From: DTEX01 sp964431725
GTDB taxonomy: Archaea; Thermoproteota; Bathyarchaeia; Bathyarchaeales; DTEX01
Reading direction: 5' to 3'
Assembly (NCBI GenBank): GCA_964431725.1
Contig: CAYSKG010000001.1
Coordinates: 38,585 to 102,584, forward strand
DNA: 64,000 nt
The notes beneath the pieces are model-generated. The model ran no database searches and was not told where the DNA came from. It was given only the letters and a program-made list of their open reading frames with translations. Below, piece after piece: positions 17,645 to 26,609 of the stretch. The stretch's first letter is position 1. Each line of letters starts with the position of its first letter. Both the position numbers and the translations under genes were made by a program.

Positions 17645-18904
17645 CTACGCTTTTAACTTAACATAGATGGTTGTCAAAACTAAAGCTAAAACTGAAGTTA
17701 CAATTAAGAAGGCTGGGAAAAATCCTAACATTCCTATAAAAAATCCTGCTACTATTGGACCCGTAGCGTGACCTACGTCTTTTATCGTTTCTAAAGCTCC
17801 TATTCCTGATCCTAATGTTGTCTTAGAGGATATTTCCGATATTAGTGGTGAGGTTGAAGAGGTGGTTAATGACGCTCCTAATCCATACACTATCATCACT
17901 AACAATAGGCCGAAAAAATTGTTTGTGAGAGGGAGAAAAAGCAAGCTTACCGCTGAAACCGCTAAACCAGCAATTATGAATAGTTTTCTTCCATATTTAT
18001 CTGAAAGCAATCCAGCGAATGGTCTAAAAAGAGCTATAGTTAATATCTGTAGGCTCATGAGAAACCCAGTTACCCATTTTTCAATCCCAATCATGTCAGA
18101 GTAAATTGGCATAAAAGTTTCAATAGCGCCCATACTGAAGTACAGAGCTGCTTCAGCTGAGCTAACAATAATAATATTAATGTTTTTTATGATGGTTTTC
18201 AAGCTTTCAATCACACTTGTTTTTGTCTCTTCGATGTTTCCCTTATGATCTACTGGTTTTATTCTAAATGAGGAAAACATAGCTATGAGTCCAGCAATCC
18301 CGCAGATGAGATAAGCCAGTTGAAAAGGAGCTAGAAAATGAATAGAAACTAAAAAACCAGCTGCTATTGGAGCTAAAAGCCTGCCAATCATGGTTGATGA
18401 AGAGAATATCCCCATAAATTCTCCTCTACGGGAGGAAAACATATCGGCTATATAAGCCAGAGATACGGGCATGAAAATTGCAGTTGCAAATCCATGATAT
18501 ATTCTAAATAGAATCAGTTGCCATGTTTCAGTTACAGAGAGATAAAGAAAGGGTGCTGAAGCAAAAATTAGTCCGGAAGCAATTAACATTTTTCTTCTAC
18601 CATATACATCTGAAAGAGAACCAGCTGTTATGTTAACAAATATTCCAGTAATTGTGCTTGCCGCCGCAATCAACCCTATTTCAAAATCAGTTGCACCGAG
18701 GAATTTTGAAAACCATGAAAGAGTTGGAGATTTAGACATGGTTGAACTAAAGATGGCGAAGGCGCCCATAAAACAAAGTAGAAGAAAATTCTTTGGAAGT
18801 TCTCTTTTAGGCTTCATATCGCTTCCCATTAATATTATTATTGCTATCTGATAAGTGAGGATAGCTAATAAAAATGTAGCGAAAAACCCGGTTCCATAGT
18901 TCAA
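17645..18904 (-). CDS. major facilitator superfamily transporter
   Basis: A membrane protein with about twelve hydrophobic segments and the MFS loop motif between segments 2 and 3 (GSLSDVYGRRKM), repeated in the second half as GLLSDKYGRKLF. This fits the drug/sugar-efflux type of MFS; the substrate cannot be read from sequence. TTG 18904 gives an extra hydrophobic stretch of ~26 residues before GSDMKPKRELPKNF. Starting at the internal ATG just before KPKREL would give the classical twelve-segment form, so the N-terminus is uncertain. It begins 20 bases after the GNAT gene ends, same strand. Confidence 0.85.
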   Translation of the reverse strand: MNYGTGFFATFLLAILTYQIAIIILMGSDMKPKRELPKNFLLLCFMGAFAIFSSTMSKSPTLSWFSKFLGATDFEIGLIAAASTITGIFVNITAGSLSDVYGRRKMLIASGLIFASAPFLYLSVTETWQLILFRIYHGFATAIFMPVSLAYIADMFSSRRGEFMGIFSSSTMIGRLLAPIAAGFLVSIHFLAPFQLAYLICGIAGLIAMFSSFRIKPVDHKGNIEETKTSVIESLKTIIKNINIIIVSSAEAALYFSMGAIETFMPIYSDMIGIEKWVTGFLMSLQILTIALFRPFAGLLSDKYGRKLFIIAGLAVSAVSLLFLPLTNNFFGLLLVMIVYGLGASLTTSSTSPLISEISSKTTLGSGIGALETIKDVGHATGPIVAGFFIGMLGFFPAFLIVTSVLALVLTTIYVKLKA

Positions 18905-18924
18905 GTTAGATTTAAGCTTTAATC

Positions 18925-19392
18925 TTATGATTCTAATTTCTTTACGAATCTAATCCCATTTTTACCTTTACCATAATAGTTTCTAAGAGTTTTAAAGGAC
19001 TTATAGCCGTGTTTAAGATAAAATTTTACTGCCGTAGCGTTATTTTCATATGTTTCCAAATAGCATATTTTAGCTCCCATCTTTTTCAAAATCTTCTCAG
19101 CGGAGCTAAGTAGACGTGAACCTATGCCCCGCCCTCTGTACTCTGATTTAACGTCTATGGAACATATGTGTCCAATTAAATCACCTTCAAACTCCTCTAG
19201 AGAGGTAATGATGAAGCCGACTATCCTGTTAGATGAAACTGCTACAAGCGTAATAAATTTAGGATCATCCATAATTCTCCTCATGTATGAAAAGGGAAAC
19301 GCTTCCTCGTGGAAACATTCAATTTCTATCCTATAGAGGTCCTCTAAATCCCCTTTTTTAGCCTTCCTTATTAGAATAGGGATCTTTGACAC
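18925..19392 (-). CDS. GNAT-family N-acetyltransferase (RimI-like)
   Basis: About 155 residues of acetyl-CoA-dependent acetyltransferase fold. ILIRKAKKGDLEDLYRIEIECF starts the domain, HICSIDVKSEYRGRGIGSRLLSSAEKIL is the acetyl-CoA binding motif A (R-G-x-G-I-G), and YLETYENNATAVKFYLKHGYKSF is motif B with the typical Asn and FYxKhGF. It resembles RimI/Ard1-type N-terminal acetyltransferases, which modify the N-termini of archaeal proteins such as Alba. GTG 19392 starts just before the fold; a TTG at 19416 would overlap the divergent gene. The two divergent starts are only about 11 bases apart, so each promoter must lie in the other's coding sequence. Confidence 0.8.
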   Translation of the reverse strand: MSKIPILIRKAKKGDLEDLYRIEIECFHEEAFPFSYMRRIMDDPKFITLVAVSSNRIVGFIITSLEEFEGDLIGHICSIDVKSEYRGRGIGSRLLSSAEKILKKMGAKICYLETYENNATAVKFYLKHGYKSFKTLRNYYGKGKNGIRFVKKLES

Positions 19393-19403
19393 AACAAACC
19401 TAT

Positions 19404-19892
19404 ATGTCTCTTCCAATATATGAAAATTTAAGATTTACCGTTAAATGTGGTGATCTAAAAACGAGGGGCATATACATTCTAGTAATATTAGTTAAGAAGC
19501 CAATAACTGCTAGAATCGGTTCTCTAGGCACTTTAATGTTTGACAGCGGCATTTACGCATATATTGGCTCAGCTCAAAACAATCTGGAGAAGAGAATAGC
19601 GCGTCACTTTAAAAGAAATAAAAAGAATTTTTGGCATATAGATTATCTGCTTAAAAATGAAGATGTGAAGATAATTGATGTTCTTTATAAGGTAGCCCAT
19701 AAGAGTGAGGAATGTGAAACGGCTAAAAAAATTAGTAATATAGGTTTACCGGTAAAAAATTTTGGCTCCTCAGATTGCAAATGTGAAAGCCATTTCTTCA
19801 AACTAAGTAATTACGAAAAATTCAAAAGATTCGTAAAAAAGAACATGTTCCTAAACTTTCCATATAATTCAACCACCAGCTTAGGAAGTTAA
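19404..19892 (+). CDS. GIY-YIG-like DUF123 family protein
   Basis: Roughly 162 residues from ATG 19404. TRGIYILVILVKKPI, IGSLGTLMFDSGIYAYIGSAQNNLEKRIARHFKR, KNFWHIDYLLKN and FGSSDCKCESHFF are the signature blocks of DUF123 (COG1833), a widespread archaeal relative of GIY-YIG nucleases. The two Tyr-bearing strands, the Arg in RIARH and the Cys-His C-terminal motif are kept. Members are presumed nucleases, sometimes fused to endonuclease III; the physiological role is not known. It is followed after 31 bases by the MoaD/ThiS-like gene. Confidence 0.85.
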   Translation: MSLPIYENLRFTVKCGDLKTRGIYILVILVKKPITARIGSLGTLMFDSGIYAYIGSAQNNLEKRIARHFKRNKKNFWHIDYLLKNEDVKIIDVLYKVAHKSEECETAKKISNIGLPVKNFGSSDCKCESHFFKLSNYEKFKRFVKKNMFLNFPYNSTTSLGS

Positions 19893-19923
19893 GGAAGAAG
19901 AAAATTTTGGGTGAAATTAAAAA

Positions 19924-20208
19924 ATGAAGGTTAAAGTGAGAATGCTGGGATTACTAAAAAAAGTTTACGGAAAAGATGAAATCTCAATTGAATTAAATGA
20001 AGGCTCAAATCTCAGAAATGTTATATCAAAAATAATTGAAGAATCAAGAGAGTTAAAGAATATTATATTGGATCCGGAGCTTAAAGATCCCCGTCCAAAT
20101 ACTATAATACTTGTTAATGGTAAGGAAATAAGTGTATTAGGCGGATTAGATGCTGAAATAAAGGATGGAGATGAAATAACAATAATACCGGTAATTCATG
20201 GTGGCTAA
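19924..20208 (+). CDS. MoaD/ThiS-like ubiquitin-fold small modifier (SAMP-type)
   Basis: A 94-residue beta-grasp protein starting at ATG 19924 behind GGGTGAAATTA. MKVKVRMLGLLKKVYGKDEISIEL forms the first hairpin, NTIILVNGKEI the central strands, and DGDEITIIPVIHGG the end. The terminal Gly-Gly is what E1-like enzymes adenylate, either to form a thiocarboxylate for sulfur transfer (MoaD, ThiS, Urm1) or to attach to lysines (archaeal SAMPs). The matching E1-like enzyme and JAMM peptidase lie about 10 kb downstream at 30-31.5 kb. With molybdenum or tungsten cofactor use likely, a MoaD role is equally possible. Confidence 0.88.
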   Translation: MKVKVRMLGLLKKVYGKDEISIELNEGSNLRNVISKIIEESRELKNIILDPELKDPRPNTIILVNGKEISVLGGLDAEIKDGDEITIIPVIHGG

Positions 20209-20347
20209 TTAAAAATTAAGCCAGCTATCAGCTTCATATCACGTTGAATCTCACGGAAATATCTTTGCTTCATTAACAGACTTTTCAATAAGCTTAAATT
20301 TCTTAAGATTCTAATAACTAAGCGTCTGTTAAAGGAGGAAGGAAAAA

Positions 20348-21436
20348 TTGATTGGTTTTTCAAGTTTAGCTTCCCTTCCACGTTTAAGAGATTACGTCAG
20401 CCGTAGAATTTCAAGCTACGATAAAACAGGTGGAAACCGTGATGCCTGGTTGATCAAAGGAGGAGAAAAGAAGATAATAGCGAATATTGAAGGACCAGCT
20501 TGCATAAAGCATATATGGATGACGCTTGGAATTCCGCAAGAAGACTATTTGCGCAGAATAATACTAAGGTTTTATTGGGATGATTGTTCAGAACCTAGCG
20601 TTGAATGTCCAATAGGAGATTTTTTCGGTATGGGGCATGGTATACGAAAAAACTTCGTTTCCCTACCACTTCAGATGAGCCCGCAAGATGGGAAAGGATT
20701 TAATTCATGGTGGCCCATGCCCTTCAAGAACAAAGCCATTATAGAGGTTGAAAATCAAGGTGAAAAAGAGTACTGGCATTACTTTTATATTGACTATGAA
20801 CTCTACAACTCCGTTAAAGCAGTTGAGGATTTAGCTTACTTCCACGTTCAATGGAGAAGAGAGATGGATACTAATGGATGGGCATATAGAGACAAACTGA
20901 GCCTTCAATCAATGATACGTGATCCTAGATGGTATAACACGGATGGAAAAGATAATTATGTGATTCTCGAGGCTGAAGGAAACGGAATCTACTGTGGTGC
21001 ACATCTAGATATAGATTGTTTTCATAGAAATCCAAATGATTGGTATGGTGAAGGTGATGACATGATATTCATCGACGGAGAAGAGTGGCCTCCCTCTCTA
21101 CATGGAACTGGAACGGAAGACTGGTTTAATTGCGCCTATTGCCCAAGACAAGAATATAACGCCCCATATCATGGAGTAATTCTATATAGTGGAACCAAGA
21201 GCTGGCCTTGGAGAGGCAAACAGACTGTTTACCGCTATTACATCGAGGATCCAATAAGATTTCACAAAAGCATAAAAGTTACGATTGAGCATGGTCATGC
21301 TAATGGTTTAAGTTTAGATATTTCAAGCACAGCCTATTATTACCTGACGGAGCCCAAAAGAGGAGGGCCTCCCCTGCCGCTGGTTGAAGAAAGGCTGCCA
21401 AGGCCTGATGAAGAGATATACAAGCCTGAAAAATAG
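20348..21436 (+). CDS. DUF2961 / glycoside hydrolase family 172 protein
   Basis: The 362-residue protein carries SRRISSYDKTGGNRDAW and EGPACIKHIWMTLG at the N-terminus, CPIGDFFGMGHG in the middle and GTGTEDWFNCAYCP with APYHG towards the end, all hallmarks of DUF2961. Characterised members (GH172) cleave or rearrange furanosides, including alpha-D-arabinofuranosidases and difructose-anhydride enzymes, as oligomers with a jelly-roll fold. The start is TTG 20348 directly after AAAGGAGGAAGG. No signal peptide, so cytoplasmic. It lies alone between the modifier gene and leuD and may use sugars along with the GH38 mannosidase. Confidence 0.88.
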   Translation: MIGFSSLASLPRLRDYVSRRISSYDKTGGNRDAWLIKGGEKKIIANIEGPACIKHIWMTLGIPQEDYLRRIILRFYWDDCSEPSVECPIGDFFGMGHGIRKNFVSLPLQMSPQDGKGFNSWWPMPFKNKAIIEVENQGEKEYWHYFYIDYELYNSVKAVEDLAYFHVQWRREMDTNGWAYRDKLSLQSMIRDPRWYNTDGKDNYVILEAEGNGIYCGAHLDIDCFHRNPNDWYGEGDDMIFIDGEEWPPSLHGTGTEDWFNCAYCPRQEYNAPYHGVILYSGTKSWPWRGKQTVYRYYIEDPIRFHKSIKVTIEHGHANGLSLDISSTAYYYLTEPKRGGPPLPLVEERLPRPDEEIYKPEK

Positions 21437-21454
21437 AGACGTTTATCAGAGCGG

Positions 21455-21997
21455 TTACCAAGGTAGTTTACCATATTTTTTAACGTAGTTTACCAGCCCT
21501 CCGTTGACTAAAATTTCCAGTAATGCTGGCGGTATAGGCTTAAACTTGTAAACTTCATTTTTTGTCAGGTTCTTTATATATCCCTCAGAGAGGCTAGCTT
21601 CCAGCAAATCTCCATTTTCTATTTTATTAGTTTCTTTGCATTCAATCACTGGCAATCCAATATTTATTGCGTTCCTATAAAATATTCGAGCAAAAGATTC
21701 CGCTATTATGGCGCCTATGCCTATATGTTTAAGAACTAACGGCGCCTGCTCTCGGCTTGATCCGCAACCGAAGTTTCTGCCAGCAACTATCAGGTCGTCT
21801 TTCTTAATTTTTTCAGCGAAACCCGGTATTAGTGCTTCCATAGCGTGCTTTGAGAGTTCACCAATGTCGGTTATGCTTAGCTTATATTTACCCGCAATAA
21901 TCAAGTCTGTATTTATATCGTTGCCAAACTTCCAGACTCTTCCTTTAATTTTTAAGTTCAAACTTAACTCACCACTCCTCCAACTTTTACGCATCAT
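21455..21997 (-). CDS. leuD: 3-isopropylmalate dehydratase / homoaconitase small subunit
   Basis: The swivel-domain subunit of the heterodimeric aconitase-type isomerase. About 180 residues, with KFGNDINTDLIIAGKY at the N-terminus, VAGRNFGCGSSREQAP (the substrate-phosphate loop with FGCGSSRE), IIAESFARIFYRNAINIGLP and the C-terminal YVKKYGKLPW. The residues after NTDLIIAG, which choose the gamma substituent of the substrate, read KYKLS and do not match the known isopropylmalate or homoaconitate types. Substrate is therefore open between leucine, 2-oxo acid elongation and related pathways. The ATG at 21997 overlaps the leuC stop (ATGA), indicating coupled translation. No leuA or leuB in the window. 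Confidence 0.88.
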   Translation of the reverse strand: MMRKSWRSGELSLNLKIKGRVWKFGNDINTDLIIAGKYKLSITDIGELSKHAMEALIPGFAEKIKKDDLIVAGRNFGCGSSREQAPLVLKHIGIGAIIAESFARIFYRNAINIGLPVIECKETNKIENGDLLEASLSEGYIKNLTKNEVYKFKPIPPALLEILVNGGLVNYVKKYGKLPW

Positions 21998-23253
21998 TCT
22001 TTTAGTAATCTTCTTGGATCCGTTATTTTTCCTTCTAAAGCCGTTACAGCAGCTGTTGCAGGTGAAGCCAAATATATTTTAGCTTCCGTACTACCCATTC
22101 TACCCTTAAAGTTTCTATTAGAGGTTGATAAGCAAGTTTCTCCCGGAGCTAATATTCCTTGATGAGCGCCTGCACATGGGCCGCATCCAGGATTACAAAC
22201 GATGCATCCAGCTTTAATGAAAATATCTATCAGCCCCTCTTTAAGGGCCTGTAGAAAGATTTTTCTTGAAGCTGGAATAACGATCATCCGAACGTTGCTA
22301 TTAATTTTCTTTCCTTTGAGTATTTTAGCTGCAATTCTTAAGTCTTCCATCCGCCCGTTTGTGCATGAACCTAGAAATACTTGATCAACCTCCAGTCCTT
22401 CAACTTCCTTAACTGGCTTAACATTATCAACTGAATGTGGACATGCGATTTGAGGTTCAAGATCGGAAATGTTTAGAATTATCTTTCTAGAGTACTCTGC
22501 ATCTTCATCGCTTTTCAGATTTACATATCTGCTAATTCCCAAACTCTGCATATAATCTTTTGTCTTATCATCGGGCTCTATTATGCCCGTTTTCGCGCCC
22601 ATCTCAACAGCCATATTACAGAGTGTTAGACGCCCATCGACACTCATGGACTTGACCGCTGACCCAGCGAATTCCACAGCCTTATATGTGGCTCCATCAG
22701 CTCCAACAACCTTAACGATTTTGAGTATTACATCCTTAGGTAGAACCATTGGCGGTAGCGAACCTTCTATTTCTACCTTAAGAGATTCTGGAACCTTGAA
22801 CCATAATTTTCCAGATATGAAAACGGCTGCCATCTCGGTTGAGCCTATTCCGGTTGCGAATGCTCCTAAAGCGCCATAAGTACATGTGTGTGAGTCTGCA
22901 CCCACAACTAACGCTCCAGGATAAACGAGTCCTGACTCAACCATAAGCTGATGGCATATGCCGGAACCAACATCACAGATTCTTGCGCCATATTCATGTG
23001 CAAACTCACGCATTGTTTTATGAACTTTTGAAAAATTTTCGTTGGCACTTGGTGCAACATGGTCTATGACTAATACGATTTTTGTTGGATCCCAAAGCTT
23101 CTTTCCTCCCATCTCTCTGAAAGCTTCAATCGCTAGGAGAGCGGTTCCATCGTGGGCCATAGCAGCATTAATTTCAGCTACAACTATATCTCCGGCATAA
23201 GAATCTCTTTCAGAGGCTAGGCTGAATATTTTCTCTGAAATTGTTTTACCCAT
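21994..23253 (-). CDS. leuC: 3-isopropylmalate dehydratase / homoaconitase large subunit
   Basis: The catalytic [4Fe-4S] subunit, 419 residues, the standard length of the archaeal/short LeuC. It shows VIDHVAPSANENFSKVH, GADSHTCTYGALGAFATGIGSTEMA, VFLGSCTNGRMEDL (first cluster Cys) and GCIVCNPGCGPCAGAHQG (the other two Cys). It dehydrates and rehydrates isopropylmalate or a homologue together with the small subunit. ATG 23253 is preceded by an A/T-rich leader. The gene pair follows the ribosomal operon on the same strand after 169 bases, a place where rps19 and rpl22 normally lie. Confidence 0.92.
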   Translation of the reverse strand: MGKTISEKIFSLASERDSYAGDIVVAEINAAMAHDGTALLAIEAFREMGGKKLWDPTKIVLVIDHVAPSANENFSKVHKTMREFAHEYGARICDVGSGICHQLMVESGLVYPGALVVGADSHTCTYGALGAFATGIGSTEMAAVFISGKLWFKVPESLKVEIEGSLPPMVLPKDVILKIVKVVGADGATYKAVEFAGSAVKSMSVDGRLTLCNMAVEMGAKTGIIEPDDKTKDYMQSLGISRYVNLKSDEDAEYSRKIILNISDLEPQIACPHSVDNVKPVKEVEGLEVDQVFLGSCTNGRMEDLRIAAKILKGKKINSNVRMIVIPASRKIFLQALKEGLIDIFIKAGCIVCNPGCGPCAGAHQGILAPGETCLSTSNRNFKGRMGSTEAKIYLASPATAAVTALEGKITDPRRLLKE

Positions 23254-23422
23254 TTTTGATCAACTTGACTTTAAAATGAAATAAAACGAACTAAAAAATT
23301 TTTAGCCAATCACTAAGCTGTAACGAAAAGCATGCACATCATCAATTTAATTAATTTGAGAACCAGTATTTTTCATGTTCCTAATCTAGGAAACATTCAG
23401 ATAAAATCTCGAAGATCAGCTG

Positions 23423-24151
23423 CTACTTTTTCTTCTTTCTGCCAGTTCTTTTAGCTGCTATTAATCCAACTTTTTTCCCTGGCGGTGCATTACGTGAAAC
23501 AGTTGTGACTTTCCTAGCGCTTCTCCTACCACTTCCAAAAGGATGCACTGCCGCTATCATTGCTCTACCACGAACTCTCGGATATTTATGACCTTTCGCT
23601 ACCATCCAATGGAATTTTGCTCCAGCCTTTACAAAAGGTTTTTCTGTGCGTCCGGAAGCCGCTACAACACCGATGGTTGCTAAACATAGGTCGTTCACGT
23701 AACGAGTTTTACCTGAAGGTAAAGATATTATCGTTCCCTCAGGGGTGTGGGACGTAATTGTTGCATAAGTTCCTGAGGAACGAACCAACTTGCCTCCATC
23801 ACCTGGTAGTAGCTCTATATTACATATTGTTGTCCCCTCGGGGATCAAACCTACCGGAAGAACATTACCAATACTTATTGATGCTTTCCCACCAACTTCT
23901 ATTATTTGTCCTTCATGAATCCCTTCTACAGCTACGGTATAATATCTTTCTCCGGTCTCAAGCTCTATGTATGCCAGAGGCGCCCCTCTGCCTGGTTCAT
24001 GAGTTAATTCAAGAACTTGTCCCTTTAAAACTTTATTCACAATATCCTTTGATAAATTAGGATATCTTGCTGGCGCTATACGTTTGTGAGTTGAAGCCTT
24101 AAATGTTGGGGAGCCTCTACCTCTCCTTTGTACTAATATTCTTTTTCCCAT
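23423..24151 (-). CDS. rpl2: ribosomal protein uL2
   Basis: 242 residues, typical archaeal uL2: GKRILVQRRGRGSPTFKASTHKRIAPARYP at the start, YTVAVEGIHEGQIIEVG, the conserved KAGAKFHWMVAKGHKYPRVRGRAMIAAVHPFGSGRRSA block near the peptidyl-transferase centre, and a basic KKVGLIAAKRTGRKKKK tail. It binds 23S rRNA and is required for subunit joining. Last of four ribosomal genes in this unit, 32 bases after rpl23. The usual next gene, rps19, is absent. Confidence 0.98.
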   Translation of the reverse strand: MGKRILVQRRGRGSPTFKASTHKRIAPARYPNLSKDIVNKVLKGQVLELTHEPGRGAPLAYIELETGERYYTVAVEGIHEGQIIEVGGKASISIGNVLPVGLIPEGTTICNIELLPGDGGKLVRSSGTYATITSHTPEGTIISLPSGKTRYVNDLCLATIGVVAASGRTEKPFVKAGAKFHWMVAKGHKYPRVRGRAMIAAVHPFGSGRRSARKVTTVSRNAPPGKKVGLIAAKRTGRKKKK

Positions 24152-24183
24152 GCTTTATTCAACTCCCATTACTCTTCATATGA

Positions 24184-24444
24184 TTAAATTATGCCTAATC
24201 TAACCGCTAGATCAGTTGCACTATGCTCTGGAGATAGCTTCACGAAAGCTTTTTTAGTGCCTTCTCTAGTTATTAGCACGTTCACTTTTTCAACCTTAAC
24301 TTGATATAGCTCTTCAACCGCTCTTTTTATATCTTTCTTAGTTGCCTTAAGATTCACGATGAAAACTATCTTGTTTTCTTTTTCGATCATTCGACTTGTA
24401 ACTTCAGTTATGAGAGGGTAGATGATAACTTCATGAGGATCCAT
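24184..24444 (-). CDS. rpl23: ribosomal protein uL23
   Basis: 86 residues with the uL23 pattern: YPLITEVTSRMIEKENKIVFIVNLKATKKDIKRAVEELYQVKVEKVNVLITREGTKKAFVKLSPEHSATDLAVRLGII. The 'p..tEks...ie..n...F.V...a.K..Ik.aVe.ly.VkV..Vnt' core and the final 'A..ia..lGii' match archaeal L23. It sits at the exit of the peptide tunnel and docks SRP. The gap to rpl4 is two bases. Confidence 0.97.
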   Translation of the reverse strand: MDPHEVIIYPLITEVTSRMIEKENKIVFIVNLKATKKDIKRAVEELYQVKVEKVNVLITREGTKKAFVKLSPEHSATDLAVRLGII

Positions 24445-24446
24445 GT

Positions 24447-25235
24447 TTAATCACCCCATCCTAGTAAACTCAGTTTCTTTAGTTCTTTAATGCTTGAGCT
24501 AGTCCAAAGGGTTAATCTTCCAGGATGAGTTCCAGGAGCTAAAAGTTCAGGGTTCAAATCCCTAACATTAACAACGTCTACTCCTGGAAAGTTTCTGGCT
24601 GCTCTAAATATTCCATTTTTTCTAGAGACGACAATTAGCGGGCCAACAGCCATCTTAATCTTTCTGCCACGCATTTTACCTTTTCCACTTCTAACTTTAA
24701 TGCTCTCCTTAACTCTTTCGATATCCGACCAGACGCCAAGATTTACAAGTACATTCTTAAGATCCTTCGCTCTACTTATGCTTTCAAGATCATCAGTTAC
24801 AATTAATGGTATATCAGGGACGCTATCAACTATGTGTCCTCTAGCCCTAACTATCTCTTTTGAGGCTGTTGCAGCTATTGCTGAGAGAAGGGCTAAACGT
24901 CTTTCTTTCTTTGGAATCTTCTTGTAAATTTTTTTCTCAACTACTGGTGGATGGGCTAAACGCCCACCAACCGTTCCGGGAGCGAGGGCAGCTCTTCTAC
25001 TACCTTTTATGCGTGGAACTCTGGAGATTCCATACCCAGCTCCCCAAGACTCTGCTGTTGTTCTTTTTCCAGCGTAGGGATCCCTACCTTTAGGTTGAAA
25101 GCGATGGGACTGGATGGCTATGACAGCCCGCTTTATAACGTCTGGTCTAAATGGGGTTCTAAAAGCATTTGGTAAGCGGATTCTACCAATCTGTTTTCCG
25201 TCAAGATTAAAAACTTTAGCATAAATTTTAGCCAT
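24447..25235 (-). CDS. rpl4: ribosomal protein uL4
   Basis: 262 residues, archaeal/eukaryotic uL4. LPNAFRTPFRPDVIKRAVIA opens the conserved region; the long loop lining the peptide tunnel contains GSRRAALAPGTVGGRLAHPP. The C-terminal half has LGVWSDIERVKESIKVRSGKGKMRGRK and NFPGVDVVNVRDLNPELLAPGTHPGRLTLW. ATG 25235 lies 19 bases after the rpl3 stop. Cotranscribed with rpl3, rpl23 and rpl2. Confidence 0.98.
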   Translation of the reverse strand: MAKIYAKVFNLDGKQIGRIRLPNAFRTPFRPDVIKRAVIAIQSHRFQPKGRDPYAGKRTTAESWGAGYGISRVPRIKGSRRAALAPGTVGGRLAHPPVVEKKIYKKIPKKERRLALLSAIAATASKEIVRARGHIVDSVPDIPLIVTDDLESISRAKDLKNVLVNLGVWSDIERVKESIKVRSGKGKMRGRKIKMAVGPLIVVSRKNGIFRAARNFPGVDVVNVRDLNPELLAPGTHPGRLTLWTSSSIKELKKLSLLGWGD

Positions 25236-25254
25236 ATGCTATTTTCCCCCGTTT

Positions 25255-26274
25255 TTAAACACCTTGCTGAGAATGCAGAGAGATAAACGTAATCTGTGGA
25301 GGATTTTCACTCACTCTTTTTGGTGGACGAACTGGATATCTTAACCTTATCAATCTTTTAGCTGGTCCTGGAACACTTCCACTCAATAGTAAGTATGGGC
25401 CTCTAACTAAACCATAACGGAGGAATCCGCCCTTAGGTGTAACTTCCTCACCGTTCTTCCCAATCTTTATTATGCGCTTATTATATTCTGTTCTCTGATG
25501 ATAACCCATCTGCCCAGCTCTTGGAACAGAATATGTAACTCTCTTCATGCCCCATGCACCCAATGTCCCAACTCCACGTTTAGTTTTGCGGCTCTTATGT
25601 TGTAGAATTCTCACTCCCCATCTCTTAACTGGCCCTTGAAAACCTTTGCCTTTTGTTATTGCAACAACATCTACAAACTGTCCTTCCTTAAAAATCTCTT
25701 CAGCTGAAATTGTTTTACCTAAAATGCTCTTGGCGTACTCAAATTGTTCTTCAATTGTTCCTCCACCAATCTTAATTTCCATCAAATCTGGTTTTTTCTT
25801 TGGAACCCCTGCTAACCTCGGTTGTGTTGCAGCTAAAACCCTAAATTCGGCGATTCTATTTAATGAACCTCTAATCTTCTTTAGGTTTTCTTTAATCTTT
25901 TCTTTGCTGGCTTCTTTAGGGAGAACTATAACTCTTTCAAAATCTTTAGGTAAAGGATTAGCCCAAACCTCAGTTAATGTTTTAAGCCCATATTCATCTT
26001 TTATGTATGCGCGGATTGCAGCTACATACATTGGAGGAGCATCAATCACGGTCACAGGCTGAACAACTTCTTTACCAAAGTTTGGTGACCCCGGCTCATC
26101 ATCAATAACTATTGCATAGGTCATACCAGCCTTATAGCCGGCAAAACCCAGTAATATGGGTCCCTCTTTAACTTCGGGCCAATATCGTATCCGTCCAATT
26201 GGACGTGAAGCCCTACCCCTAGGTAAATAAGCTAATGAACCTCTCTTAGGAGCGTTAACCTTTCTATGACCCAC
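25255..26274 (-). CDS. rpl3: ribosomal protein uL3
   Basis: 339 residues, the archaeal length. Begins with GHRKVNAPKRGSLAYLPRGRA, then LGFAGYKAGMTYAIVID, the core loop VVAITKGKGFQGPVKRWGV and GTLGAWGMKRVTYSVPRAGQMGYHQRTEYNK, which reaches the peptidyl-transferase centre. First gene of the four-gene unit; its promoter lies in the 320-base gap shared with the divergent nadC. Confidence 0.98.
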   Translation of the reverse strand: MGHRKVNAPKRGSLAYLPRGRASRPIGRIRYWPEVKEGPILLGFAGYKAGMTYAIVIDDEPGSPNFGKEVVQPVTVIDAPPMYVAAIRAYIKDEYGLKTLTEVWANPLPKDFERVIVLPKEASKEKIKENLKKIRGSLNRIAEFRVLAATQPRLAGVPKKKPDLMEIKIGGGTIEEQFEYAKSILGKTISAEEIFKEGQFVDVVAITKGKGFQGPVKRWGVRILQHKSRKTKRGVGTLGAWGMKRVTYSVPRAGQMGYHQRTEYNKRIIKIGKNGEEVTPKGGFLRYGLVRGPYLLLSGSVPGPAKRLIRLRYPVRPPKRVSENPPQITFISLHSQQGV

Positions 26275-26339
26275 GGATTTTCAATCCCCTTTCTTAATTT
26301 TTCCTTTAATTTTCTCTTTTAGTCTCTCATCAAATAAGA

Positions 26340-26362
26340 GAAATAAGTTATAAACCTTTCTC
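26340..26362 (-). promoter_or_regulatory. promoter of the rpl3-rpl4-rpl23-rpl2 unit
   Basis: Read on the minus strand, GAAAGG then TTTATAACTTATT forms a BRE-plus-TATA element about 70-80 bases before the rpl3 ATG. This gives a start site near 26325 and a ~50-base leader. The surrounding intergenic stretch 26275-26597 has no other gene that I can recognise; the opposite-strand promoter of nadC is a CTTTTAAATAA near 26563-26575. Confidence 0.5.
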
Positions 26363-26609
26363 TTGAAATAATAGCGGATCTAATCAAAGATTGGAAAGAT
26401 CCGTCAAAAGAAAATTATTTTGTGATAATTTTGTGCGAGAATTTAACTATGTAAACGATAAATCGAAACAAAAAATATGCCTAGAAACAACCGATGATTA
26501 AAGCTTCATGGCGGAATCAAGTGGTTGATGAAAAAGGCAGATCTTGGATTTATCTGATGCATCTTTTAAATAAACAATGGAAAAATAATCTATTTGGGTG
26601 AATAAAAAT

